Shown one piece after another: positions 1 to 7,991 of a DNA stretch of 11,777 nt. The position numbers were made by a program, and so were the translations under genes. Below the pieces are notes generated by a model that saw only the letters and a list, made by a program, of their open reading frames with translations, had not been told where the DNA came from and ran no database searches. The DNA lies in NCBI GenBank assembly GCA_937975745.1, contig CALJUK010000340.1, forward strand, positions 1 through 11,777, given 5' to 3'. The stretch is from an uncultured Planctomycetaceae bacterium (GTDB taxonomy: Bacteria > Planctomycetota > Planctomycetia > Planctomycetales > Planctomycetaceae). The first letter of the stretch is position 1. Each line of letters starts with the position of its first letter.

Positions 1-860
1 CCCTGATCAAGTAAGTCCGTGATCGTGGTCACTCGGAATGAATGGGGTGAGAATCGCAGTGAAACATGAATCCTGCGACAGCGACGTTTCATCATGCGGG
101 CGATGTCACCGGAAGTCATGCCACGTTCAGTTAGCGTTTTGGTTCTTCCTATTGCCGACCGGAACAGTGGCGACTTCTGCTCTGAAATGCCAGCATCGGC
201 ACAATATTCCAAAACGAAACGTTGCAGGTCATGGCGACAAGGAATCTGACGAGCCTTTCCACCTTTCTCCTTGAATCGCAGGCAGTATTGCTCCCCAGTT
301 TCGAAAAAGTCAGCGACTTTTAATTCTGCAACAGCACTTACTCGCACAGCCGTGTAGATGAGAATCGCGACGATGGCTCGGTCACGACGGTCAACTACAT
401 CGCTTCCATCGATTGAGTGCAGTAGCTTGCGAGCCTGCTTAACTCCAATGTCGGGTGTCTTTCCTTCGACAACCTGCAAACGTGGGCCTCGTACCGATGC
501 AGCGGGGTTGAGCAGAACCACATGGCGGTTTACGAGCACATCAAAGAAGTGACGAAGGGCTGCCAAGTGCAGCTTCTTGGTGGCCGATGCGAATGACATC
601 TGGTCGAGATACTCGCCCACGTCTCGTGGCATGATCTGAGTCAGTTTACGTTGACGCCGTTCACAGAATTGCAGGAACGTTTTAACGGCATGTTTGTAGT
701 TCTTGCGAGTCGATGCGTTTCGCAGTTTGCCGTAAACGAATTCTTCGTAGGCGAATCTGGCTCCCGAACCGGCTGATGCCACTATCGAGGGAAGCTCTTG
801 ACTGGTGACTGTTGTTTGCTCGACGGTCCCAACAGATTGGCGTTTCACGATGTCATCCAT
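1..860 (-). CDS. Tyrosine recombinase / phage-type integrase, C-terminus cut by window edge
   Basis: This gene reads open from ATG (858-860) leftwards for 286 codons to the window edge, so the end of the protein is missing. The start has a strong Shine-Dalgarno (AAGGAGG, complement of 863-869) a few bases upstream. Residues about 40-125 look like the helical SAM-like core-binding domain (YEEFVYGKLRNASTRKNYK). Box I is seen as TAVRVSAVAEL with catalytic R173. The beta-hairpin lysine is likely K202 (KGGKARQIP), and box II is SPHSFR with H273 and R276. The final H/W and the nucleophilic Tyr should lie just outside the window. Family knowledge: these enzymes cut and rejoin DNA at short att sites to integrate or excise mobile elements, or act as Xer-type resolvases. 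I infer that it mobilises the island holding the nuclease-helicase operon. It is transcribed away from those genes. Confidence 0.9.
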   Translation of the reverse strand, partial: MDDIVKRQSVGTVEQTTVTSQELPSIVASAGSGARFAYEEFVYGKLRNASTRKNYKHAVKTFLQFCERRQRKLTQIMPRDVGEYLDQMSFASATKKLHLAALRHFFDVLVNRHVVLLNPAASVRGPRLQVVEGKTPDIGVKQARKLLHSIDGSDVVDRRDRAIVAILIYTAVRVSAVAELKVADFFETGEQYCLRFKEKGGKARQIPCRHDLQRFVLEYCADAGISEQKSPLFRSAIGRTKTLTERGMTSGDIARMMKRRCRRIHVSLRFSPHSFRVTTITDLLDQ

Positions 861-898
861 TTTCCTCCTTGGCAGTTCGGTAATCGAACGAGCGTTCT

Positions 899-923
899 AT
901 TCCCGTCAATGAAAATCGGGAAT
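899..923. repeat. 7-bp inverted repeat in the integrase leader
   Basis: ATTCCCG (899-905) and CGGGAAT (917-923) are perfect inverted copies separated by 11 bases. A second, shorter dyad, GTTCG (875-879) / CGAAC (885-889), lies between it and the integrase ribosome binding site. Both sit in the 204-bp divergent gap between the integrase and the small gene at 1065. They could be an operator, a recombinase arm site, or an RNA hairpin in the integrase leader. The sequence alone does not decide, and I recognise no known binding motif. Confidence 0.3.
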
Positions 924-1064
924 CGTCACGCGAGATTTAATGCCTTCAGATTTAGCGCATGACAACGTCCTTTGTCCAGCACAAACTTGAGTCTGTGTGA
1001 CTTGTCATGCTGAGTCGTGATAGATCGTCGGAATCGCATTTCCGGTTCCATTGGAGGTTCTATC

Positions 1065-1334
1065 ATGGCTATGAAGTTTGAGGTTGGTCAGTTAGGAATC
1101 ACGCCCGGTGCCCAAGAGTTGATCCCGATGAACGAAGTAGAGATTGCTCTGAATCGGCACGCATCCGGCGATTGGGGTAACGTCTGCGATGAAGACAGAT
1201 CCCAGAACGAATGGGCGTTGACGAATGGGGCACGACTGATGTCGGTGTACGAATCCGATTCCGGCGAAGCGTTCTGGATCATCACCGAAGCAGACCGTTC
1301 GTCCACGACGATCCTGCTGCCAAGCGAATACTGA
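1065..1334 (+). CDS. Small conserved plasmid/island-type protein (89 aa)
   Basis: I chose ATG 1065 because GGAGG (1053-1057) stands at the right distance. An in-frame GTG at 1017 is possible but has no ribosome binding site. The product is a small soluble acidic protein with no signal peptide or membrane segment. It reads FEVGQLGITPGAQELIP near the start, then HASGDWG, an Asn-Glu-rich middle, and ends with FWIITEADRSSTTILLP. I recognise this arrangement (GQ...TPGA, H.SGDWG, WIITEADRS.TT.LLP.EY) from small proteins of unknown function often annotated as plasmid-related in proteobacteria and others. That is recalled, not searched. No catalytic residues are evident. It lies upstream of the nuclease-helicase operon in the same orientation but is separated from it by a hairpin, so it may be an independent cargo gene. 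Confidence 0.85.
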   Translation: MAMKFEVGQLGITPGAQELIPMNEVEIALNRHASGDWGNVCDEDRSQNEWALTNGARLMSVYESDSGEAFWIITEADRSSTTILLPSEY

Positions 1335-1353
1335 CAAGGTTGATGCGTCTTGG

Positions 1354-1385
1354 CTGTTCCAGCATTTTGCGGGAACAGTCCTTTC
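1354..1385 (+). terminator. Candidate hairpin terminator after the 89-aa gene
   Basis: CTGTTCC (1354-1360) pairs with GGAACAG (1372-1378). The interior can add GC/GC pairs around a five-base loop (ATTTT), giving a nine-pair hairpin with one mismatch. It is followed by TCCTTTCT, a weak U-tract, and starts about 20 bases after the TGA of the upstream gene. It would partly separate that gene from the nuclease gene. The U-tract is imperfect, so it could instead be an attenuator. Confidence 0.45.
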
Positions 1386-1493
1386 TGGTTGAATGCTAAA
1401 CACGCCGACTGATTGGCTTGGTGGTCAATCACGCGTCAATGGGCAATAATCGCGATGCGAGCAACAACGTTCGCTGGGCTGGCAACCGCAACG

Positions 1494-2267
1494 ATGGTGA
1501 ATGTATTGAGTTCGAGCGACAACAACAGTTTGTTCACACCTTGGTTTGAGAGTGAGGAGTGTTCCGTAGACAGCGTCAGAGTCATGACGGAACGCAGTGA
1601 CGGGAGGGCCGAAGTATTCGATTCACTCGTCGAAGTTGCGGCGGACCACGTCGTGGGATTGAAGGCGATTGAAAAGCTGGGCGGCTTCCCCAAAGCAAAA
1701 CACCTTTTGAAGAATCGCGTGCCGACAACAAAGATTGGCAGATCAGGAATGCTTGGGGAGATTCTGGCAACAGAATATGTTGCTCAGGAAACCGAGTTCT
1801 CTGTTCCGGTGCGACGGCTCCGCCACCGAGATACACGCGAACTGGCGATGCGGGGCGATGACGTACTTGGCTTTCGTGTGGCAAAGAAGCGAGTCAAGGT
1901 TCTCAAAGTCGAAGCCAAGAGTCGCGTGAAATTGGCCACGGCGACGCTCGAAGAAGCTCGTGCTGGGCTGTCACAACATCGCGGGCGACCGAATCCTGAA
2001 ACACTTGCTTTTCTTGAGTGTCACCTACGGATGGATGACCGCGATGCAGAAGCGGAGCCGATTGCATTCCTTCAGAAGAATCCGGTTTACGTCAAAGACG
2101 TGTGTCATCTGTTGTTCACGCTCTCGGAAAACTCACCGAAGAAGTTCTTGGTGGATAACAGCAGCGTCGTCCACAAGGGAATCGAACTGCGATTGTGTGG
2201 TTGCCGCGTCAAGAAACACGCGGACTTTGTGAAAGCCGTCTTCGACCAATGCTTGGCACGGGGGTGA
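1494..2267 (+). CDS. hamA: HamA-like (DUF1837) PD-(D/E)xK nuclease of a Hachiman-type defence system
   Basis: Predicted role: the DNA-degrading effector of a Hachiman anti-phage system, working in a complex with the helicase encoded next. Numbering from ATG 1494 (257 aa), the nuclease core reads GMLGEILATEY with E89, then RGDDVLGF with D122/D123, then VLKVEAKSR with E140 and K142. This E...D...ExK order is the PD-(D/E)xK signature. The following ATLEEARAGLSQHRGRP helix and a C-terminal alpha/beta stretch also fit the HamA family (Pfam HamA, formerly DUF1837). There is no membrane segment. The start is uncertain. In-frame alternatives are ATG 1455, TTG 1413 and ATG 1584, and none has a good Shine-Dalgarno; I picked 1494 because FTPWFES just after it looks like the domain start. 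Its TGA lies four bases before the helicase ATG. Family assignment rests on motif and operon context, not on a search. Confidence 0.8.
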   Translation: MVNVLSSSDNNSLFTPWFESEECSVDSVRVMTERSDGRAEVFDSLVEVAADHVVGLKAIEKLGGFPKAKHLLKNRVPTTKIGRSGMLGEILATEYVAQETEFSVPVRRLRHRDTRELAMRGDDVLGFRVAKKRVKVLKVEAKSRVKLATATLEEARAGLSQHRGRPNPETLAFLECHLRMDDRDAEAEPIAFLQKNPVYVKDVCHLLFTLSENSPKKFLVDNSSVVHKGIELRLCGCRVKKHADFVKAVFDQCLARG

Positions 2268-2271
2268 GGAA

Positions 2272-5200
2272 ATGGAATCTTCCGAGGAGCTAGTCGAGAA
2301 GATTCGGGAACTATGTGCGCCGGGCGTGCGGGAGCAGTTGATCGCGAAGGGGTTGTCTCGCGGAATGATCTGGAATGACGGGGTGCTACCAGACGACAGC
2401 CCGCAATTCTCACTACGGCTTTCAAACGACCTGCTGAATCACGGTTATCTTGTTCTGGGTTGCTCGCTCAGATTGCGGATACTCGCGAATGAAGAATCGC
2501 TTTCGGTTGATCCAGTTCTGGACGATGGTTTCAGAACGGCAGCAGAGTGCATTGAGGCTGTTGTGCGGCGTGGTCAGCGTGGGAATGACCGTGGTTTTCA
2601 TTTGACCGTCGCTGCGGCTGCATTTCATCTTGCACACTATGGGGCACGGTCTTATTCGCTTCTGGCCGAAAACATCGGTGATCTCAATCTTGTTGATGTT
2701 GAGTTGCTGCTGGTTGCATTGATGCAAAGACGGCTCAATCAACTGGAAACACTCTGCCTGAATTGGTTGAACGACGAGCGGCATACTGATGGTGGCATTG
2801 TTGATTTACTTGAGTCCGTCGATTCGGATTTTGATGATGTAGACGCTGCTTACGTTGCGATCTGTCGAGTGTTTCATCAGGCCGTTGCCAACTTCGACTA
2901 CGCGATCCGAAGCGGACAGTCTGACTTTGTCGCGACGGCTATCGAATTACTGGATCGCTGTGTTGAAGCGAGTGATGAATTGAAGCATGTGCCACTCTGG
3001 TGGGTTTGCGTTCTCACTCGACACTTGATTGACGACCTTTGGAGCAGAAGTCTCCACAATATGCTGCCGGTGCTGCCAGACAGCGACGACCGATGGCCCG
3101 ACTTGCGTCGGAATTTCATCGACCTGCTTTGTCAGCGGAGCGTCGCCGAGATTGACTTGTGGCCATCACAAATTGCCGCTGCAAGCCGAGTTGTCGATGA
3201 ATCGGACAGCCTCGTCGTGGCTTTGCCGACCAGTAGCGGTAAAACCAGAATCGCGGAGTTGTGTATTTTGAAATGTCTGGCGAGCGGTCGCCGCGTCATC
3301 TACATCACACCGCTTCGGGCATTATCTGCACAAGTCGAAGGCACGCTTGCTCGCAGCTTCAAACCCTTGGGGTTTTCCGTGTCGTGTGTTTATGGAGCCA
3401 GCGGAATTGGAGCAAGTGACGTTGATACGATGCGATCTGCGGACATCGTTGTGGCGACGCCGGAGAAGCTGGATTTTGCGATACGGCAAGCCAGCGATGT
3501 TATCGACGACGTGGGGCTGATCGTTCTTGATGAAGGCCACATGATCGGATTGAGTGAACGGGAAATCCGATATGAAGTTCTTGTCCAACGGCTATTGCGT
3601 CGTTCCGATGCGAATGCTCGGCGAATTGTTTGTCTGTCGGCGATCTTCACTGAAGGCGATCCGTTTGAAGCCTTCACCAACTGGATTCGGGCTGACAAAG
3701 AAGGTGAGGCGATCCAGTCGAAATGGCGGCCCACGCGACAACGGCCAGCAACAATCGAATGGAAGAACAGTGGCGGTTGGCTTGAATACCAAGTCGGTGG
3801 CGAAAAGGTGTTTGTTCCTCGGTTTGTTGAAGAAAAACCCAAACCGGCGGGTCGAAGTCAGGCCTTTTCTGTGGAGCGCAATGAATTGATTGTGGGTACG
3901 GTGCAGAGATATCATCAGGACGGTCATTCTGTACTGTTGTATTGTCCGCTGCGAACATCTGTGGAAACATCTGCTGCCATGTTTCTGAAGATGGTTAGGC
4001 AAAGCTATGTTCAATCGTTTCTGGCTGAGTCAGCCGCGAGCCAGATCGAGAAAGCAATTCGGATCGGTGAGGAATGGCTCGGACCAAACCACGTTGCGAT
4101 CAGTGCTTTGCGTCTTGGTGTTGCCGTCCATCACGGACAGCTTCCACGTCCGTTCCTCGCCGAGATTGAAAGCCTGCTGAGGCGAAGAATCTTGACGGTG
4201 GCAATTTCATCGCCGACGCTCGCTCAGGGAGTCGATCTCTCTTTCGGAGTTCTTGTTTTCTCATCGCTGTGGAGAAGTGGCAAACTCCTCAAGCCCAAGG
4301 AGTTTGCAAACGTCGTTGGCCGAGTGGGGCGTGCCTACGTTGATTTGGACGGAATCTATGTGCTTCCAGTTCACGAAAGCAGTACTCCAACACGCAATCG
4401 AAGACTCCGCGAGTTTCATCAACTCATCAAGGACGCACAGGGACGGGAACTTGAAAGTGGACTGTACCTACTCATTCATCACTGTCTCCGGCTTTTGCAA
4501 CAGAAACTGGGGATTGATTCCAACGAGATGGCGGAATACGTCCTGAATCAGCAACCAGCGATCGACGCGGCTGCGGATGGGGAAGATGACGAATCACAAA
4601 TAATCGCTGTCATGCTCGCCGAATTCGATGCGGGAATCTACGCATTGGTTGAGGACTTGGACTGCGACGTTAGCGAAGTCGCCGCGAAGCTGGATGAAGC
4701 GTTGAAAAGTTCACTATGGCTCCGACGCCTTGCGATTCAGGATTTGAAGGCTCAAGAGAATCAGGTCGCCATGTTGAGAGGGAGAGCGATTCACAACTGG
4801 TCGCGGACGACTGCTCCGCAACGGAGAGGTTTTTTCTCAGCAACCATCGGAACTGAGTCTGGTCTGCAAATGGTCAACCAAGCAACTGAACTTGGGCAAC
4901 TCTTGGATTCCGCCACTGCGGCCATCAAAACGGGTGATACGGATCAACTCTCTGACGACTGTTGTTCGCTTGCCGATATTCTCTTTGCCATTTACCCGTT
5001 CCAGCCGAATCTTCCCAACAACTGGCAAGACAGTGATTGGAAGGCAATCTTGGATGCTTGGATTCGTGGTGCAACGCTCCATCGTGTTACGGACACTGTC
5101 GGAATCGCATTCGTTCAACAGGCATTGGTGTTTCAATTCGTTTGGGCGATCGAAGCGGCCAGAACGGTGCTTGCGGCGGTTACGCAGAAAGCAGATGGTG

Positions 5201-5751
5201 ATCCGGGAATTGAAGGCGATGACGAACGAACTTACGTCGCGATTTGCATGACCTACGGCGTACCGAGTGTGGCTGCTGCACGCTTACTTGAGATCGGAAT
5301 GGAGTCACGCCTGCTGGCAGTGCGTCTGGCAAGTGAGCTTGGCCTGACGTTCACAACTCGGGAGGATGCGGTGCTTTGGCTGGTGCAGTGCGATGGCGAG
5401 CCACTCGAATTCTCCGAAACGGAACGTGAAGTGTGGCGCAATTTCGTCCAGAGAAACGAGTTTTCGTTCGATACATGGAAACGGCTGAATGAAACGTTTG
5501 AGTTTCGGCTAGGTGAAGGGGTTGAGCTGGAAGTCGGTACACAACTTCGCTTACTTCCCAACGATGCTGATACGGCTGAACTCTACCTGCCTGATTTCCA
5601 GTGGGTTGGGCGAACGGATTCACAAGTATCGTTGAGAAAACCGATGCTGGGAGTAACCACAAGTGCGAATGAAGTAAACGTTTGCGATTTCGTTAAACCG
5701 GAGCTTCCAGCTTGGTTGAAAGCCCTTCGCTTGTCAGAAACGTCGGGCTAG
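2272..5751 (+). CDS. hamB: HamB-like Ski2-type SF2 helicase of a Hachiman-type defence system (1159 aa)
   Basis: The ATG lies four bases after the nuclease stop; GAGGA overlapping that stop is the ribosome binding site, so the two genes are surely co-translated. Residues 1-300 are an alpha-helical region without obvious motifs (for example FHLTVAAAAFHLAHYGARSYS). The helicase core follows: motif I ALPTSSGKT (317-325, K324), Ia ITPLRALSAQ, II LDEGH (D420-H423), III LSAI (456-458), a second RecA lobe from about 550 (VLLYCPLRTS), V TLAQGVDLS (649-657) and VI VGRVGRA (R684, R687). Residues from about 720 to 1159 show no motif I can name. In Hachiman systems HamB is an ATP-dependent helicase that binds DNA and holds or releases the HamA nuclease; I infer the same here. 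DEGH in place of DEAH/DECH and SAI in place of SAT are variations worth noting. All core motifs are intact, so it should be active. Confidence 0.85.
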   Translation: MESSEELVEKIRELCAPGVREQLIAKGLSRGMIWNDGVLPDDSPQFSLRLSNDLLNHGYLVLGCSLRLRILANEESLSVDPVLDDGFRTAAECIEAVVRRGQRGNDRGFHLTVAAAAFHLAHYGARSYSLLAENIGDLNLVDVELLLVALMQRRLNQLETLCLNWLNDERHTDGGIVDLLESVDSDFDDVDAAYVAICRVFHQAVANFDYAIRSGQSDFVATAIELLDRCVEASDELKHVPLWWVCVLTRHLIDDLWSRSLHNMLPVLPDSDDRWPDLRRNFIDLLCQRSVAEIDLWPSQIAAASRVVDESDSLVVALPTSSGKTRIAELCILKCLASGRRVIYITPLRALSAQVEGTLARSFKPLGFSVSCVYGASGIGASDVDTMRSADIVVATPEKLDFAIRQASDVIDDVGLIVLDEGHMIGLSEREIRYEVLVQRLLRRSDANARRIVCLSAIFTEGDPFEAFTNWIRADKEGEAIQSKWRPTRQRPATIEWKNSGGWLEYQVGGEKVFVPRFVEEKPKPAGRSQAFSVERNELIVGTVQRYHQDGHSVLLYCPLRTSVETSAAMFLKMVRQSYVQSFLAESAASQIEKAIRIGEEWLGPNHVAISALRLGVAVHHGQLPRPFLAEIESLLRRRILTVAISSPTLAQGVDLSFGVLVFSSLWRSGKLLKPKEFANVVGRVGRAYVDLDGIYVLPVHESSTPTRNRRLREFHQLIKDAQGRELESGLYLLIHHCLRLLQQKLGIDSNEMAEYVLNQQPAIDAAADGEDDESQIIAVMLAEFDAGIYALVEDLDCDVSEVAAKLDEALKSSLWLRRLAIQDLKAQENQVAMLRGRAIHNWSRTTAPQRRGFFSATIGTESGLQMVNQATELGQLLDSATAAIKTGDTDQLSDDCCSLADILFAIYPFQPNLPNNWQDSDWKAILDAWIRGATLHRVTDTVGIAFVQQALVFQFVWAIEAARTVLAAVTQKADGDPGIEGDDERTYVAICMTYGVPSVAAARLLEIGMESRLLAVRLASELGLTFTTREDAVLWLVQCDGEPLEFSETEREVWRNFVQRNEFSFDTWKRLNETFEFRLGEGVELEVGTQLRLLPNDADTAELYLPDFQWVGRTDSQVSLRKPMLGVTTSANEVNVCDFVKPELPAWLKALRLSETSG

Positions 5752-6209
5752 TACAACGACCACTTTGGTGAATACCGGAGGCAAGGTGATGTCAAAACCT
5801 GAATGTGCGCTACTACATCGGCAGTGACAGCGACTTTGCAACCGGCAGACATGTTTCAACCCGCTCGTTAGATTTCGGTGGGTGAGACGGCTCACACTGT
5901 CAGGAATGTCTGTAGGCCCACCATTCCCCGCCGATCGCACGGGCCGTTCCGACTGAAGTTCAGACGGTCAGGTTCGTGCGATGCAAGCGTGGAAGTCACG
6001 CTGGAAACTCCGTTCGTACCCAAGTTGAAAAACCTTGTTGTCGACCATCGCCTCCAAGCAGGCTGTGAATTCCTGCGTCGAGCGATGAGTTCTGCTGGTC
6101 CTGAATTGCAAATTGAAGAGAGGCTGTCGATGGTCTTGCAACCATTTCGAGAACCTCTGTTTTCGTCGTTTGCTTTACTCCTTTCGTTGAGTTGTGATTG
6201 CAACAACGC
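5752..6209. other. 458-bp convergent intergenic region, no convincing gene
   Basis: The helicase gene and the minus-strand gene at 6210 converge here. Open frames cover the region on both strands (5878-6216 plus, 5892-6206 minus) but neither has a credible start, ribosome binding site or recognisable protein. A well-placed GGAGG at 5777-5781 precedes ATG 5789, but that frame stops after 12 codons, so it is at best a gene remnant or leader peptide. The one clear structure is the nested dyad at 5934-5982. No clean intrinsic terminator for the helicase operon was seen. Confidence 0.6.
5934..5982. repeat. Nested inverted repeat downstream of hamAB
   Basis: The outer arms ATCGCACG (5934-5941) and CGTGCGAT (5975-5982) are perfect inverted copies. 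Inside them lies a 19-bp near-palindrome at 5949-5967 (CCGACTGAA, central G, TTCAGACGG) with a single mismatched pair. The near-continuous symmetry suggests a protein binding site or recombination site more than an RNA hairpin, because the inner palindrome leaves almost no loop. It lies about 185 bp after the helicase stop. No T-tract follows, so it is not a classical terminator. Confidence 0.5.
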
Positions 6210-6611
6210 TCACTGATTTTCGGCGAGACAAGTCGGGCAGCTTCCAAGGAAGTTTTCAGAAGACAGATGCGGAACGTACTCAATTCCGGTCCAGCCTTCA
6301 GCGATTGCTTCGTCGTAAGTTTCCGGGCCTTCGTTGTTGCATTCGCTGCATGTCAGCGAGAAGCCAACGTCCTGTGGAATGCCGTCCGGCGATTCCAGCA
6401 CGACAGTTGCACGCTGACGCAGGAAGTCGCACGCTGTCCTCACAAGCAATCGATTCAGTTCCGGGCCGAGTGCTCTCGGAGATTCAACTTTGGGAGCAAA
6501 GCCGTCTTTGTCCAGCCAGTTCAGAAGTGCCTCAGACAATTCCAGGACGTCGTCCCATTTCCGATAGAACCAAGCATCAAGCAGCATTCGCCATGTTTCT
6601 TGCGGGTCCAT
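6210..6611 (-). CDS. Small protein with two CxxC pairs (133 aa), unknown function
   Basis: ATG (6609-6611) is two bases after the TAA of the DUF932 gene, so the pair is a translationally coupled unit; GGCGG just upstream may serve as a weak ribosome binding site. The N-terminal 65 residues look helical (WDDVLELSEALLNWLDKDGF). The C-terminal half carries CSEC (C88, C91) and CPTC (C125, C128), a spacing that fits a four-cysteine zinc knuckle, and the stretch between them (TYDEAIAEGWTGIEY) looks conserved-domain-like. I recall similar small proteins in accessory regions but know no function. Zinc binding is inferred from the cysteines only. A role with the DUF932 protein is suggested by the coupling. 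Confidence 0.8.
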   Translation of the reverse strand: MDPQETWRMLLDAWFYRKWDDVLELSEALLNWLDKDGFAPKVESPRALGPELNRLLVRTACDFLRQRATVVLESPDGIPQDVGFSLTCSECNNEGPETYDEAIAEGWTGIEYVPHLSSENFLGSCPTCLAENQ

Positions 6612-6613
6612 GA

Positions 6614-7636
6614 TTACACCGCCAATACCAGATTGAGAAGCTGGCCGATCTTCGCGTCCAGCTCAGTGCGATCACCAGCCAGTTGAACACGTTGCGACAA
6701 CTTGGTGAGTGCATCAACGAGTGCGAAGATGGTGAAGCCACCTTGTTGCTGGGCGATTTCCATCGCGTCCTTGACCAGTCCGCGTGGGATGCCTTCACTT
6801 CCAAGACGTTTGGCGACTGCATCTGCATCATCGCCGAGTTTCTCAGTCATCGCTTTTCGCATGACTTCGACGAAACCGTCTCGCCGCGAATCGCGTTTAC
6901 CGATCAGGTCTTCAATGATACTGCGAATGTCGTTCAAGCCATCGCGGACGTTTGCCGTGTGCTTGCGAGAAAACTCAACGACTTCTGTCGCGTCCCAAAC
7001 GATGTGGTTCTGACAGACTTTCTGAAACCAGAACGTCTGGATGCCCACCGTTCGACGACCGACCTCGGAGTTCCACAGGAAGAATCCGGGGGCGAATGCC
7101 TCGCCGTTGATTTCCGCCCAACCAGTGGGGTCGATCAGGAAGGCGAACATGTCCTGCTCGCCGCAGTACAGTCCGGTACTTGTGTTGTCCATCGCCTTTT
7201 GCGGCGGAGTGAAGTCCGATGCGAATTCCTGAACGACGTCAAGCAGGTCAGCGTTCCACAGTCGCGTGTAGGCTACTCCATGAACGGAGCGTATCTGAGC
7301 GTCGTGCGTCAACAGTTGCAGCGGCTTCTCCGATGTCGGCAGCGTTTCTTCCAATGCCTTGCTTGCTGTCTTGTGGCTCAGTCGATTGATCGTGTCCTTG
7401 CTGACACGGGCCATCTTGCAGAGCTGGCTGAACGACCAGTCGTTGAGTGAATATTCCTCTCCGTCGGCACACAGGCTCAGGTCGTGTGAGACGATGATAT
7501 CCTGCGGGCGAATCCATTGATCGACAGAGTCTTCGCGATCGTCGCAGCACTTTCGGTGGAGTGCCTCGAACGACTCGAAGCATTCGTCGGGTGTTCGGCG
7601 GAATAGTTCTTTGTGGGCACGTTTGAGTGTGGCCAT
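6614..7636 (-). CDS. DUF932 family (phage/plasmid-like) protein, 340 aa
   Basis: I chose ATG at 7634-7636, which has AGGAGA about six bases upstream; an earlier in-frame start at 7678 lacks one. The protein is soluble with no signal peptide. Features that point to DUF932 are the mid-protein pattern in which a GLYCGEQDMFAFLIDP stretch is followed by FAPGFFLWNSEVGRRT and then FWFQKVCQNHIVW, and a helical, charged C-terminal third. An N-terminal helix-turn-helix-like stretch is seen at WSFSQLCKMARVSKDTINRLS. Proteins of this family are common on phages, plasmids and islands, and their biochemical role is unknown to me. It is the first gene of a two-gene minus-strand unit with the CxxC protein. 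The assignment is from memory of the family pattern. Confidence 0.8.
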   Translation of the reverse strand: MATLKRAHKELFRRTPDECFESFEALHRKCCDDREDSVDQWIRPQDIIVSHDLSLCADGEEYSLNDWSFSQLCKMARVSKDTINRLSHKTASKALEETLPTSEKPLQLLTHDAQIRSVHGVAYTRLWNADLLDVVQEFASDFTPPQKAMDNTSTGLYCGEQDMFAFLIDPTGWAEINGEAFAPGFFLWNSEVGRRTVGIQTFWFQKVCQNHIVWDATEVVEFSRKHTANVRDGLNDIRSIIEDLIGKRDSRRDGFVEVMRKAMTEKLGDDADAVAKRLGSEGIPRGLVKDAMEIAQQQGGFTIFALVDALTKLSQRVQLAGDRTELDAKIGQLLNLVLAV

Positions 7637-7991
7637 GTCGTTTCTCCTGTCTTGCGGCATTCGTGAAATGCCCGCCAACGTGGTCGGGCTGTGGGCTGTC
7701 TCAGTGAGTCAGTCCAGCACCCAGCCATGTCTGCGTCAGAAGAATGTGCCAGTCGTCAACGCAAAACCTTTCAATCAAGACCACCGGCCTCACGAATCCA
7801 AAGCGGCTTTCGATTCAGGAGACCAGCTACTTTCTACCCGCAACAGAATGTCAACGATTCAGTGAATCGCTATCACGGATTGCGAATTCTGTCATGGGCA
7901 GCTTCCGTGTCTGTTACACAACTATCTGATTTACCTGACGATTTTGTGACTAATCCGATCCAACTTCTGCGGCGGTCAACAGTCACACGGC
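7637..7991. other. Gene-free region upstream of the DUF932 gene
   Basis: This is the leader and promoter side of the minus-strand DUF932 unit and, on the other strand, the 5' side of the candidate RNA. Short open frames on the plus strand (7691-8008, 7744-7929) have no ribosome binding site and read as low-complexity shadow translations. I see no strong promoter hexamers, repeats or known RNA in this part. Confidence 0.5.

Noticed and set aside
5789..5827. 12-codon ORF with a good Shine-Dalgarno (GGAGG at 5777-5781)
   Set aside because: Too short to support as a gene. An overlapping frame (5805-5885, 26 codons) reads protein-like but lacks a start signal. At most a remnant.
5878..6216. Open frames on both strands between hamB and the CxxC gene
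   Set aside because: Non-ATG starts, no ribosome binding sites and no recognisable sequence; treated as non-coding.
6683..7450. 255-codon plus-strand open frame
   Set aside because: It lies wholly antisense to the DUF932 gene, has no ribosome binding site and no recognisable protein pattern. Antisense frames stay open by codon bias.
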